DNA of 64,000 bases, from positions 11,152,501 to 11,216,500 of the forward strand of contig NZ_CP084058.1 in NCBI RefSeq assembly GCF_020215645.1, read 5' to 3'. Source of the DNA: Nonomuraea gerenzanensis (lineage in GTDB: Bacteria > Actinomycetota > Actinomycetes > Streptosporangiales > Streptosporangiaceae). A model generated the notes under the pieces. That model searched no databases. It saw only the letters and a program-made list of their open reading frames with translations, and was not told the DNA's origin. Below, piece after piece: positions 25,465 to 33,827 of the stretch. The position numbers and the translations under genes are program-made. Within the stretch, counting starts at the first letter, position 1. Each line of letters starts with the position of its first letter.

Positions 25465-26225
25465 GCCGTTACCTCACCCTGTCGGCCCTGGCGGTGCTGT
25501 TCCTGTTCCCACTGGTGTGGAGCGGGTACGCGTCGCTGGAGGAGCCGTCGAACTACCTGGAGATGGCCCGCTTCGGCGAGGGCATCGACACCTACGCCGT
25601 CAACAGCGTGCTGGTGTCGGCCATGACCGTGGGCGGCACGCTGATCGTCTCTGCGCTCGGCGGCTACGGCTTCGCCCGCTTCGACTTCCCCGGCAAGAAC
25701 GTGCTGTTCCTGGCCACGCTGGCGATCCTCATGGTGCCGTACGCGACGATCCTGATCCCGCTCTACGTGCTGCTCGGCTACCTCGGCCTGCAGAACTCGC
25801 TGGTCGGGCTCTCGCTGGTGTTCGTGATGTTCCAGCTCCCGTTCGCGCTGTTCATGATGCGCAACGCGTTCGAGGCGGTGCCGCGCGAGCTGGAGGAGGC
25901 CGCGCTGGTGGACGGCTGTGGCACGTTCCGCGCCTTCTCCAGGATCCTGCTGCACGCCGTGCGGCCCGCGCTCATCACGGTGGGCCTGTTCGCGTTCCTG
26001 GCCTCGTGGAACGACTTCTTCGCGCCGCTCATCCTGCTCAACGACGGATCGTCCTTCACGCTGCCGGTGGCCGTGGTCAGCATGACGCAGCACACGTTCG
26101 GCGCCATCGACTACGGCATGCTCCAGGCCGGCGTCATGGTCATGGCCCTCCCCTGTCTCATCCTCTTCATCGTTCTGCAGCGCCACTACGTGCGCGGATT
26201 CATGTCAGGAGCTCTGCGTGGCTAG
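25461..26225 (+). CDS. sugar ABC transporter permease (MalG-like)
   Basis: A 254-residue protein starting at GTG 25461, inside the previous stop (GTGA). Six hydrophobic segments are seen. The EAA loop ELEEAALVDGCGTFRAFSRI lies in the second half, and GYGFARFDFPGKN is typical of MalG-type partners. The C-terminus (QRHYVRGFMSGALRG) fits the family (normally about 270-300). It overlaps the GH127 start by 8 bases. Confidence 0.92.
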   Translation: MSRYLTLSALAVLFLFPLVWSGYASLEEPSNYLEMARFGEGIDTYAVNSVLVSAMTVGGTLIVSALGGYGFARFDFPGKNVLFLATLAILMVPYATILIPLYVLLGYLGLQNSLVGLSLVFVMFQLPFALFMMRNAFEAVPRELEEAALVDGCGTFRAFSRILLHAVRPALITVGLFAFLASWNDFFAPLILLNDGSSFTLPVAVVSMTQHTFGAIDYGMLQAGVMVMALPCLILFIVLQRHYVRGFMSGALRG

Positions 26226-28050
26226 TCCCGTCCTGCCCTCATCGGGTGTCCTGTCCCCCCTCGGCCTCGATTCCGTACGCGTGCTGCCCGGTTTCTGGGG
26301 CGACCGGATCGCCCTGAACAACGAGGTGACGATCGCCCACTGCCAGGAGTGGGAGGAGCGCGAAGGCTGGATCGGCAACTTCAGGGGCGAGCGGCCCCGC
26401 AGAGGACGGGAGTTCAGCGACTCGGAGATCTACAAGCTGCTGGAGGCCATGGCCTGGGCGGACCATCCGGGGCTGCCCGCGCTGGCCGAGACGGTGGCGC
26501 AGGCCCAGGAGGGCGACGGCTACCTCAACACCCGCTGGTCGGGCAGCCGCTACACCGACTTCGAGTGGGGGCACGAGCTCTACTGCTACGGCCACCTCAT
26601 CCAGGCCGGGGTGGCGCGGCTGCGCATGCACGGCGAGGACCGGCTCACCGAGGTCGTCACCAGGGCCGCCGACCACGTGTGCCGCCGGTTCATGGACGGT
26701 GAGGAGACCTGCGGCCATCCGGTGATCGAGATGGCGCTGGTGGAGCTGTACCGGGCCACCGGGGCGGAGCGGTACCTGGAGCTGGCCCGCCGCTTCGTCG
26801 AGCGCCGCGGCCTGCCCGCGCTGGCCGACATCCCGTTCGGCCGCGCCTACTACCAGGACGACGTGCCCGTCAGGCAGGCGCAGGTCTTCCGCGGGCACGT
26901 GGTGCGCGCGCTCTACCTGGCCTCCGGCGTGGTGGACGTGGCGGTCGAGACCGGGGACCAGGAGCTGCTGAAGGCCGTCGAGTCACAGTGGGAGCGGACG
27001 GTCGCCCGGCGCACGCATCTGACCGGCGGCATGGGCTCGAGGCATGCCGACGAGTCGTACGGCGAGGACTACGAGCTGCCGCCGGACCGCGCCTACAGCG
27101 AGACGTGCGGCAGCATCGCCTCCCTCATGCTGGCGCACCGGCTGCTGCTGGCCACGGGCGACGCCCGCTACGCCGACCTGGCCGAGCGGACCATGTACAA
27201 CATGCTCGCCACGGGCGTGGCGCTGGACGGCACGTCGTTCTTCTACGTCAACCCGCTGCAGGTACGGGTGCCCGCGACGCCGCTCGACGGGGTCAACCAC
27301 GCCGCGGAGGGCGGGCTGCGCTCGCCGTGGTTCGACGTGTCGTGCTGCCCGAACAACATCGCCCGCACGCTGGCCTCGCTGCCCGCGTACGTGGCCGCGA
27401 CCGGGGACGGCGGGGTGCTGATCCACCACCTCACCCCGGCGGAGATCCGCTCGGCGCGGCTGGCGCTGCGGGTGGAGACCGGCTACCCGTGGCAGGGCTC
27501 GGTGAGCGTGCGGGTGCTGGAGGACGGCGAGGGCCGCATCGGCCTGCGCGTCCCCGCCTGGGCGACGGACGCCACGCTCGCGCACGTCCCGGTCTCCTCC
27601 CAGGACGCCCCGCTGCCCGAGGGCCCGGTCATCCGGCCGGTCGGCCCCGGCTACGCCTACGCCGAGGGGCCCTGGCGGGCCGGTGACGAGCTGCGGCTGG
27701 AGCTGCCGATGCGGGCCAGGTGGACCCTGCCCGACCGGCGGATCGACGCGTTGCGGGGCAGCGCGGCCGTGGAGCGCGGGCCGCTCGTGTACTGCGCGGA
27801 GTCGGTGGCCGACGAGCCGCCGCTCGCCGGGGTGACGGCGCGCGTCGACCCGCCGGTGGAGCACGAGACGGACGGCGTGGTGGAGCTGGAGGTGGGCGCG
27901 CGGCTGACGGCCGGCGGCAACGGCTCCTGGCCGTACGGGGCGGCGCCCGACGAGGAGGAGGGCACCGACGTGCGGCTGCGGCTGGTGCCCTACCACCGGT
28001 GGGGCAACCGCGGCCCCGCGACCATGCGGGTCTGGCTTCCGACGATCTGA
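26218..28050 (+). CDS. GH127 beta-L-arabinofuranosidase
   Basis: A 610-residue cytoplasmic enzyme starting at GTG 26218 with AGGAG upstream. It is a GH127 (DUF1680) protein. YSETCGSIA gives E295 and C297, and DVSCCPNN gives C376 and C377. These match the zinc-ligating Glu338, Cys340, Cys417 (nucleophile) and Cys418 of bifidobacterial HypBA1. It removes terminal beta-L-arabinofuranose, as found in plant extensins and arabinogalactan side chains. It is in one operon with the importer, implying uptake of arabino-oligosaccharides and cleavage inside the cell. Confidence 0.93.
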   Translation: MASPVLPSSGVLSPLGLDSVRVLPGFWGDRIALNNEVTIAHCQEWEEREGWIGNFRGERPRRGREFSDSEIYKLLEAMAWADHPGLPALAETVAQAQEGDGYLNTRWSGSRYTDFEWGHELYCYGHLIQAGVARLRMHGEDRLTEVVTRAADHVCRRFMDGEETCGHPVIEMALVELYRATGAERYLELARRFVERRGLPALADIPFGRAYYQDDVPVRQAQVFRGHVVRALYLASGVVDVAVETGDQELLKAVESQWERTVARRTHLTGGMGSRHADESYGEDYELPPDRAYSETCGSIASLMLAHRLLLATGDARYADLAERTMYNMLATGVALDGTSFFYVNPLQVRVPATPLDGVNHAAEGGLRSPWFDVSCCPNNIARTLASLPAYVAATGDGGVLIHHLTPAEIRSARLALRVETGYPWQGSVSVRVLEDGEGRIGLRVPAWATDATLAHVPVSSQDAPLPEGPVIRPVGPGYAYAEGPWRAGDELRLELPMRARWTLPDRRIDALRGSAAVERGPLVYCAESVADEPPLAGVTARVDPPVEHETDGVVELEVGARLTAGGNGSWPYGAAPDEEEGTDVRLRLVPYHRWGNRGPATMRVWLPTI

Positions 28051-28060
28051 GGAGACGCAC

Positions 28061-28099
28061 GTGCCTGTGACCGCGAAGACCACCGTCACCGTCCAGTAG
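28061..28099 (+). other. 12-codon mini-ORF at the operon end (possible deletion scar)
   Basis: After GH127, GGAG and a GTG 6 bases later open a 12-codon frame (VPVTAKTTVTVQ) that ends in TAG. The good start context and extreme shortness suggest a leader peptide or the fused ends of a gene lost by in-frame deletion. The strong hairpin at 28108 follows at once. Confidence 0.3.
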
Positions 28100-28107
28100 C
28101 GCCTATT

Positions 28108-28144
28108 CTGTCCTGGCCCCGCCCGTTACGCGGGGCCAGGACAG
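28108..28144. terminator. 15-bp perfect stem-loop
   Basis: CTGTCCTGGCCCCGC (28108-28122) and GCGGGGCCAGGACAG (28130-28144) form a flawless 15-base stem with a 7-base loop. It ends the sugar operon. It also lies only 16 bases before the histidine kinase start codon, so the kinase must have its promoter within or after the hairpin, or read-through is regulated. Confidence 0.85.
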
Positions 28145-28160
28145 GACGGGACAGAGCACG

Positions 28161-30197
28161 ATGGCCGAACTCGCCGAGACTCCGCGCGGACGCCTGACAG
28201 GCCGGTTCGTGGTCGCGTCCGTCATGGCCGTGGCCTCGCCGATCCTGTCGCTGACGGCGTACCTGGTCTGGGCCGGGCTGCCCGCGCAGTGGGCGCCCGA
28301 CATCACCGTGAGCCCCCAGTCGGCGGTCACCTTCACCTTCCCCGCCGTCGGCGCCTTCCTCATCTACCACCGGCCCCGGCTCAACCTGGCCTGGCTGATG
28401 TGCGTCGGCGGGCTGGCCGCGGCCGTCAGCGACGCGGCCAGCGCGCTGATGTTCCACGCCGCCGCCATCGGCGAGCCGGCGCTGGCGGGATGGCTGCGGG
28501 TGCCGCTGCGGCTCGGATGGGCGGTGTGCGGGCTGTCGCTCACGATGGTGCTGCCGCTCTACTCGCCGGACGGCCGCCTGCCGTCCAGGCGCTGGCGGCC
28601 CGCCCTGTGGCTGGGCTGCTTCTCGATCGGCACCGCGGCGGTCCAGTACCTGTTCAGGGCGCCGCGGACCGAGGGGTACCCGTATCCCTCGGTCATCCCC
28701 AACCCGCTGGGGATCCCCGCGCTGGCGCCCTACGCCGACGTGATGGCGACGGTGGGCTGGGCGGGCATCTACACCGCGATGGCCCTGGCCGCGCTGTCGC
28801 TGGCCTCGCGGCTGCGCGGGGCCGACCCGGTGGGGCGGCGGCAGATCGGCTGGCCGCTGTTCGCGTTCGCCGGGTACATCGTCTTCCTCGTCCTGGCCGC
28901 GATCTGGCCCGTGTTCATGTGGCCGGCCATCGCGTGGGCGGCGGCCATCCCGTTCGCGATGGCGTTCGCGGTGATGCGGTACCGGCTCTACGGCATCGAC
29001 ACCGTGATCAGCCGGGCCTTCGTGGCGGCCGGCGTGGTCGTCGTGGTCAGCCTCGTCTACTTCGGCGTGGGCACCCTGTCGAGCCTGGTCGTCTCCGGCT
29101 ACCACCAGGTCGCCGGGATCGCGGCCGCGCTGTTCGCGGGCGCGTTCTTCCAGCCGCTGCGGCGCGGGCTGCAGCGGGCGGTGGACCGGATGTTGTACGG
29201 CGCGGTCGGCGACCCCGGCGTGCTGGCCGAGCGGCTGACCCAGGCCGTGCGCGGCGCCGACCCGGCCAGGGCGCTGAACTCCGTGGTCAGCGTGCTGCGC
29301 GACGGGCTGGCCGTCGAGGGCGTGGCCGTGGAGGTGGCCGACGGCGAGCCCCGCTACGTGGAGAGCGGCCACGTCGGGGCCGAGCCCCGGGAGGTGCCGC
29401 TGGTCTGGCACGGGGCGCGGGTCGGCCGCCTGCTCGTCGGGCCGCCCGGGCCGCGCCGCTTCCCCGCCGCGCACAACGAGCGCGTGCTCGCGACGCTCAC
29501 CCCGTACGCGGCGGACGTGGCGCACGCCGTCCGCATGGCGGCGGACCTGCAGCGCTCCCGCGAGCGCATCCTCACGGCCAGGGAGGAGGAGCGCCGCCGC
29601 CTGCGCCGCGACCTGCACGACGGCCTCGGCCAGACCCTCTCCGCGATGGCGATGACCATCAACATGGCCCGCCTGAGCCTCAAGAGCTCCCCTGACGCGG
29701 CCGACGAGCTGCTGCGGGAGCTGCACGCCGGCATGAGCGCCGTCACGAGCGACATCCGCGAGCTGGTGTACGGCCTGCGCCCGCCCGCGCTCGACGACCT
29801 GGGCCTGGCCCGCGCGGTCCGCGACCTGGCCGGGCACTCCTCGCCCGACACCGAGATCGAGGTGACGGTCGAGGGCGACGTGGAGGACCTGCCCGCCGCC
29901 GTCGAGGTGGCCGTCTACCGCATCGTCCAGGAGGCGCTCACCAACATCCGCCGCCACGCCGAGGCGTCGCGGGCCAGGATCGTGCTGCGCCGGGAGGAGC
30001 CGGTGCTGCGCGTGCTGATCACCGACGACGGCAAGGGGCTGCCCGAGCGGCACCGCGCGGGCGTGGGGCTGGGCTCGATGCGGGAGCGGGCGGCCGAGCT
30101 GGGCGGCCTCTGCGTGGTGACCGGCGAGCCGGGGGCGGGCACCCGGGTCGAGGTCATGCTGCCGCTGCTGACGGCGGGCCTGAGCGTCGGCTCCTGA
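28161..30197 (+). CDS. NarL-type sensor histidine kinase (orphan)
   Basis: A 678-residue protein. The N-terminal half (about 15-330) is a multi-span membrane region with eight or so hydrophobic segments. Then come a signalling helix and the HisKA_3 domain with phosphoacceptor H486 in RRDLHDGLGQTLS. The HATPase domain shows VQEALTNIRRHA (N box) and ITDDGKGLP with MRERAAELGG (G boxes). The GYRLPPALDDLGLARAV-like motif is present as VYGLRPPALDDLGLARAV. No response regulator gene is adjacent, so its partner lies elsewhere. Confidence 0.92.
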   Translation: MAELAETPRGRLTGRFVVASVMAVASPILSLTAYLVWAGLPAQWAPDITVSPQSAVTFTFPAVGAFLIYHRPRLNLAWLMCVGGLAAAVSDAASALMFHAAAIGEPALAGWLRVPLRLGWAVCGLSLTMVLPLYSPDGRLPSRRWRPALWLGCFSIGTAAVQYLFRAPRTEGYPYPSVIPNPLGIPALAPYADVMATVGWAGIYTAMALAALSLASRLRGADPVGRRQIGWPLFAFAGYIVFLVLAAIWPVFMWPAIAWAAAIPFAMAFAVMRYRLYGIDTVISRAFVAAGVVVVVSLVYFGVGTLSSLVVSGYHQVAGIAAALFAGAFFQPLRRGLQRAVDRMLYGAVGDPGVLAERLTQAVRGADPARALNSVVSVLRDGLAVEGVAVEVADGEPRYVESGHVGAEPREVPLVWHGARVGRLLVGPPGPRRFPAAHNERVLATLTPYAADVAHAVRMAADLQRSRERILTAREEERRRLRRDLHDGLGQTLSAMAMTINMARLSLKSSPDAADELLRELHAGMSAVTSDIRELVYGLRPPALDDLGLARAVRDLAGHSSPDTEIEVTVEGDVEDLPAAVEVAVYRIVQEALTNIRRHAEASRARIVLRREEPVLRVLITDDGKGLPERHRAGVGLGSMRERAAELGGLCVVTGEPGAGTRVEVMLPLLTAGLSVGS

Positions 30198-30265
30198 CGG
30201 GCATGTGCTTCAGACCGGCATGCGCTCCAGACCGGCATGCGCTCCAGACCGGCATGCGCTCCAGA
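30198..30265. repeat. 17-bp tandem repeat, about 4 copies
   Basis: Three identical copies of CCGGCATGCGCTCCAGA stand at 30215-30231, 30232-30248 and 30249-30265, preceded by a diverged copy at 30198-30214. They start right after the kinase stop and lie about 115 bases before the hydrolase gene. Head-to-tail copies without spacers are not CRISPR-like. Each unit contains the palindrome GCATGC, which could make the array a multi-site operator. Confidence 0.8.
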
Positions 30266-30379
30266 CGGTGTGCCACAGCCTTTACCCGGTCGGAGTCGTC
30301 GGTTGACGGCCGCACCACCAGCTCTGGAGGTGGCCGCTGGCAGCCTGAGAAGGACGCATTCATGCGGGGGTGAGCGAGT

Positions 30380-31201
30380 ATGACGCGATTCAACGTTCCG
30401 GCCTGTGTCCTGGTGCTGGCGTCCGCGACCGCCGTGGCGCCGGCCTCCGCGCAGCAGCGGGCTCCGTGCCCGACGCCCGGCGCCGCCAGGCCCACCGTCG
30501 TGCTGGTCCACGGTGCCTGGGCCGACACCTCCAGCTGGAGCGGCGAGATCCGGGCGCTGCAACGGGCGGGCCACGTCGTGCGCGCGGTGGGCAACCCGCT
30601 GCGTGACCTGAACGGCGACGCGCAGACCGTACGCGACTTCCTGGACACGCTCTCCGGCCCTGTCGTCCTCGTCGGCCACTCCTACGGCGGCTCCGTGATC
30701 ACCAACGCCGCCGCGGGCGACCCGGACGTCGAAGCCCTGGTCTACGTCAACGCGGCGGCACCGGCCGTCGGCGAGACGACCGCGCAGCTCAGCGGCTCCG
30801 GCTCGGCCCTCGGCGGCGACCCGGCCACCCTGTACGACCGGGCCGCCTACTCCGGCGCGGCGGGCGGCGCGGCCGACCTCTACCTGAAGCGGGACGTCTT
30901 CGTCCGCTCCTTCGCCTCCGACCTGCCCAGGGACACGGCCCGCGAGCTCTGGGCGACCCAGCGGGCGGCCTCGACGGCCGCGTTCACGACCCCGTCGAAG
31001 GCCGCGGCGTGGCGGACGATCCCGTCCTGGTACTTCATCGCCACCGGCGACCAGATCATCGTTCCCGAGTCGCAGCGGGCCATGGCGAAGCGGGCCCGCT
31101 CGAAGGTCACCGAGTTCGCCGGCGGCTCGCACCTGACCCTCGTCTCGCATCCCGAGGCGGTCACCCGGGTGATCGAGGACGCGGTCTGCTCCGTCCGCTG
31201 A
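30380..31201 (+). CDS. exported alpha/beta hydrolase
   Basis: A 273-residue protein from ATG 30380. The signal peptide is about residues 1-24 (VLASATAVAPASAQQ). The fold is alpha/beta hydrolase of the salicylate esterase / EstC type: VVLVHGAWADTSSWSGEI (oxyanion loop), nucleophile GHSYGGSVI and FAGGSHLTLVSHP with the catalytic His. The acid is probably the Asp in IATGDQIIV. It most likely hydrolyses small esters outside the cell; the substrate is unknown. Confidence 0.85.
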   Translation: MTRFNVPACVLVLASATAVAPASAQQRAPCPTPGAARPTVVLVHGAWADTSSWSGEIRALQRAGHVVRAVGNPLRDLNGDAQTVRDFLDTLSGPVVLVGHSYGGSVITNAAAGDPDVEALVYVNAAAPAVGETTAQLSGSGSALGGDPATLYDRAAYSGAAGGAADLYLKRDVFVRSFASDLPRDTARELWATQRAASTAAFTTPSKAAAWRTIPSWYFIATGDQIIVPESQRAMAKRARSKVTEFAGGSHLTLVSHPEAVTRVIEDAVCSVR

Positions 31202-31245
31202 GAACCACGGCGCGGGCGGAGAGGAAGTGGTGGTTTCCTATACGC

Positions 31246-31515
31246 ATGCCTGATCTCGTAGTCGACGGCGGCGACAAGCTCTGCGTCCAGTTGCTCATCG
31301 AGCTGCGGGCCCACGTCCGCGCGGCCGGGCCGGGCGCCGTCATCCACCTGATCGCCACCGACCCCGCCGCCCCGGTGGACCTGCCCGCGTGGTGCCACCT
31401 GACCGGGCACACCTACCTCGGGCCGGTGGAGGGGGCGCGGCGGCCCACGTTCGCGCTGCGGGTGGCCGAGGCCGCCAAGGAGACCCAGGACGCCAAGCCG
31501 TGGCACGCGGCTTAA
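31246..31515 (+). CDS. TusA-like sulfurtransferase-fold protein
   Basis: An 89-residue protein from ATG 31246. The fold pattern is TusA/SirA: MPDLVVDGGDKLCVQLLIEL ... VIHLIATDPAAPVDLPAWCHLTGHTYLG. The usual TusA cysteine in the CPxP motif is not present at the N-terminus (KLCVQL instead), so sulfur transfer by the standard mechanism is doubtful. The WCHLTGH cysteine is typical of this actinomycete subgroup. Confidence 0.7.
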   Translation: MPDLVVDGGDKLCVQLLIELRAHVRAAGPGAVIHLIATDPAAPVDLPAWCHLTGHTYLGPVEGARRPTFALRVAEAAKETQDAKPWHAA

Positions 31516-31523
31516 GCGGTTAA
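31512..31523. promoter_or_regulatory. LacI-type palindrome before the second lacI gene
   Basis: TTAAGCGGTTAA has TTAA arms around a central GCGG and overlaps the TusA-like stop codon, 81 bases before the lacI start. On the minus strand it reads TTAACCGCTTAA and nearly matches the sites at 20457 and 23201, suggesting autoregulation by the LacI protein encoded at 31605 or control by the one at 22160. Confidence 0.5.
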
Positions 31524-31604
31524 CACCCGTACGGGAGGGGCACCATGGCGGGGGGGCGAAGTGACCTAAAGTAGGGAGGGTTATCCGGTTCAGAGAGGGA
31601 GTCC

Positions 31605-32618
31605 GTGAAGCGACCGACGATCGCCGACATCGCCAGCCGGGCGGGAGTGTCCAAGGTGGCGGTCTCCTACGCGCTCAACGGGCAGCCGGGGGTGTCGGAG
31701 GCGACGCGGGCCCGGATCATCGCCATCGCCGACGAGATCGGCTGGCGGCCCAACAGCGCCGCCCGCGCCCTGAACGGCGCCAGGGCCAACTGCGTGGGCC
31801 TCGCGCTCTGCCGCCCGGCCCGGATCCTCGGCGTCGAGCCGTTCTTCATGGAGCTGATCAGCGGCATCGAGGGGGTGCTCGCCGACCGCTCGTACGCGCT
31901 GCTGCTCCAGGTCGTCACCAGCCACCAGCAGGAGAGCGAGGTCTACCGCCACTGGTGGGGTGAGAGCCGCATCGACGGCGTGTTCCTCGTGGACCTGCAC
32001 TACGACGACTCCCGCGTGGCCGAGCTCGAACGGCTCGGCATGCCGGCCGTGGTCATCGGCCATCCCTCCGAGTCGGGCTCGCTGTCGGCCATCTGGTCGG
32101 AGGAGGGCGAGGCCGTCCGCGAGACCGTCGGCTACCTGGTGGCGCTGGGCCACCGCCGCATCGCGCGGGTGGCCGGGCTGCCCGAGCTGGTCCACACGAC
32201 CGTCCGGGACCAGGCGTTCAAGCAGGCGTGCGAGGGGGTGGCCGAGCACGTCATCGTGCACACCGACTACACCGGCGAGGAGGGCGCCAGGGCCACCAGG
32301 CGGCTGCTCAGCTCGCCGGAGCGGCCCACCGCCATCGTCTACGACAACGACATCATGGCCGTGGCCGGTCTGTCGGTGGCGCAGGAGATGCGGGTGGAGG
32401 TGCCGCGTGACCTGTCCATCGTGGCCTGGGACGACTCGCCGCTCGCCCAGGTGGTCCGGCCGCCGCTGACCGCGCTCACCCGTGACATCCCGGCCTACGG
32501 CGCCCACGCGGCGCAGCGGCTGCTCGCGTTGATCGCGGGCGAGGACGTGCCGCCGTACGAGGACCAGGCGGCCATCCTCACGCCCCGTGGCAGCACGGGG
32601 CCCGCTCGCTCCGCTTGA
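31605..32618 (+). CDS. LacI family regulator
   Basis: A 337-residue protein with GGGAG before its GTG start. The DNA-binding domain reads RPTIADIASRAGVSKVAVSYALNGQPGVSEATR ... WRPNSAARALNGARA. The effector domain includes GVEPFFMELISGIEGVLADR and LSIVAWDDSPLAQVVRPPLTALTRD. No transporter or hydrolase lies downstream, so it probably acts on distant genes and itself. An operator candidate lies at 31512-31523. Confidence 0.9.
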   Translation: MKRPTIADIASRAGVSKVAVSYALNGQPGVSEATRARIIAIADEIGWRPNSAARALNGARANCVGLALCRPARILGVEPFFMELISGIEGVLADRSYALLLQVVTSHQQESEVYRHWWGESRIDGVFLVDLHYDDSRVAELERLGMPAVVIGHPSESGSLSAIWSEEGEAVRETVGYLVALGHRRIARVAGLPELVHTTVRDQAFKQACEGVAEHVIVHTDYTGEEGARATRRLLSSPERPTAIVYDNDIMAVAGLSVAQEMRVEVPRDLSIVAWDDSPLAQVVRPPLTALTRDIPAYGAHAAQRLLALIAGEDVPPYEDQAAILTPRGSTGPARSA

Positions 32619-32725
32619 CCGGCTCGACCGGCTTGACCGGCACGACCGGCTTGGCCCGCTCGGCACGTGTCGCGGGCCGGGACCGCGGCTGGCAGACCGC
32701 CCGTCCGAGCCCGTGACACGTGCCG
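32617..32725. repeat. 9-bp tandem repeat and long inverted repeat
   Basis: Four 9-base units GACCGGCNN follow each other at 32617-32652, beginning in the stop codon of lacI. Just after, CGGCACGTGTC (32661-32671) and GACACGTGCCG (32715-32725) form a perfect 11-base inverted repeat with a 43-base loop, which may end lacI transcription. The remaining sequence up to 32858 has no supported gene. Confidence 0.6.
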
Positions 32726-32858
32726 TCCCCTCCTCGCGGCATCTCTCCGGGGAGCCGCCCCTGCGTCCCCCGCGCCGAGGCGACTCCATACTGACCGAGG
32801 CCGGTACGCACCGCCTGAGTACCTCCATACCTAAACGAGATACGAAATTCGGCGAATC

Positions 32859-33089
32859 GTGACCTGCTCGGCCGAGAACCGGCAGGGCTGCGGCGTGGCG
32901 GCGGGCGACGAGGCCGAGGTGGAGGTCACACTGGACACCGCACCCCGCGTGCCCTGCTCGCGCAAGAGGTGGCACGCGCTGAGCGTCGAGGGCGCCAAGA
33001 AGCCCTGGACCCGGCAGCGGCGCGTCGCCGACGCGGTGGCCGAGCTCGCCGGCGGCGTGGGCCGACGGCCGATTGTCACGGGGGCGTAA
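32859..33089 (+). pseudogene. remnant of a YdeI/DUF1905-type protein
   Basis: The frame reads GVAAGDEAEVEVTLDTAPRV ... RWHALSVEGAKKPWTRQRRVADAVAELAGG. The first part matches the DUF1905 strand (GDEVEVELELDTEPR). The last part matches the YdeI/OmpD-associated C-terminus (WIEEAKKPETRQRRIAKAVELL). The parts are joined too closely, so an internal stretch is missing, and the N-terminus of the domain is absent. A decayed gene is more likely than a functional short version. Confidence 0.6.
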
Positions 33090-33117
33090 CGCGAGACCTG
33101 GCGGGTAGGCGGGCGAT

Positions 33118-33435
33118 ATGACTGAGGGTTTTGACACCGACATGCTCTGGGACGAGTTCCACCGGGCGGTCAACATGAACTCCGAGGAGCTGCGGACGTA
33201 CCTGCTGGCCGAGGCGTCCTCCGAGGAGGGCTTCCCGCCCGACCCCGACCTGGGCATCGACGAGCTGGGCCGGGGCGTGCTGCACGTGCTGAGCAAGCGG
33301 AAGGGCGACCTCACCAAGACCGATCTCGACGTGATGCGCCAGGTCGTCGAGCTCGTCGAGACTTTGGGCGAGCGTACGGACGACGAGTCGCGGCGCGAGC
33401 TGATGTCGGTCGGTCACGACCCGTTGAGAGGATGA
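33118..33435 (+). CDS. DUF3140 family protein
   Basis: A 105-residue acidic protein from ATG 33118. MLWDEFHRAVNMNSEELRTYL and KTDLDVMRQVVELVETLGERT match DUF3140. Many homologues annotate only as DUF3140; some related proteins have been proposed to bind DNA. It is followed five bases later by the SnoaL-like gene and is probably in one short operon with it. Confidence 0.8.
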   Translation: MTEGFDTDMLWDEFHRAVNMNSEELRTYLLAEASSEEGFPPDPDLGIDELGRGVLHVLSKRKGDLTKTDLDVMRQVVELVETLGERTDDESRRELMSVGHDPLRG

Positions 33436-33439
33436 CCCG

Positions 33440-33790
33440 ATGGTCCAGCCGCATCCGTGGATCGAGGGCTACGTACGCGCGTGGAACTCCAACGATCCCG
33501 ACGACATCGCCGCCTTGTTCACCGAGGACGCCGTGTACTACACCGAGCCCTACAGCTCGCCGTGGCAGGGGCGCGACGACATCGTCCGCGAGTGGCTGGG
33601 ACGGCAGGACAAGCCTGGTGAGGCCACCTTCGAGTGGCATCCGGTGAGCGTGACGGAGGACGTCAGCGTCATCCAAGGAGTCACGACATATCCCGACAAA
33701 ACGTATAGCAACCTCTGGGTGATACGGTTCGCTCCCGATGGGCGATGCCGGGAATTCACCGAATGGTGGATGAGGCACGATGCCAGATGA
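33440..33790 (+). CDS. SnoaL/NTF2-like protein
   Basis: A 116-residue NTF2-like protein: IEGYVRAWNSNDPDDIAALFTEDAVYYTEP ... WQGRDDIVREWLGRQ ... REFTEWWMRHD. The pattern is that of SnoaL-like polyketide cyclase-fold proteins, which also include many uncharacterised single-domain proteins. The central part (bases 33660-33760) has noticeably lower GC than its neighbours. Function unknown. Confidence 0.75.
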   Translation: MVQPHPWIEGYVRAWNSNDPDDIAALFTEDAVYYTEPYSSPWQGRDDIVREWLGRQDKPGEATFEWHPVSVTEDVSVIQGVTTYPDKTYSNLWVIRFAPDGRCREFTEWWMRHDAR

Positions 33791-33827
33791 TGCAATGGGC
33801 CGAACCGTCCCCACCCGAGGAGATCCG

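Noticed and set aside
28086..30053. 655-codon frame antisense to the histidine kinase
   Set aside because: Low-complexity His/Arg/Gly-rich translation with no motif; shadow of the kinase gene.
30198..30265. Tandem repeats as a CRISPR array
   Set aside because: Units are contiguous with no spacers, and no cas genes are present.
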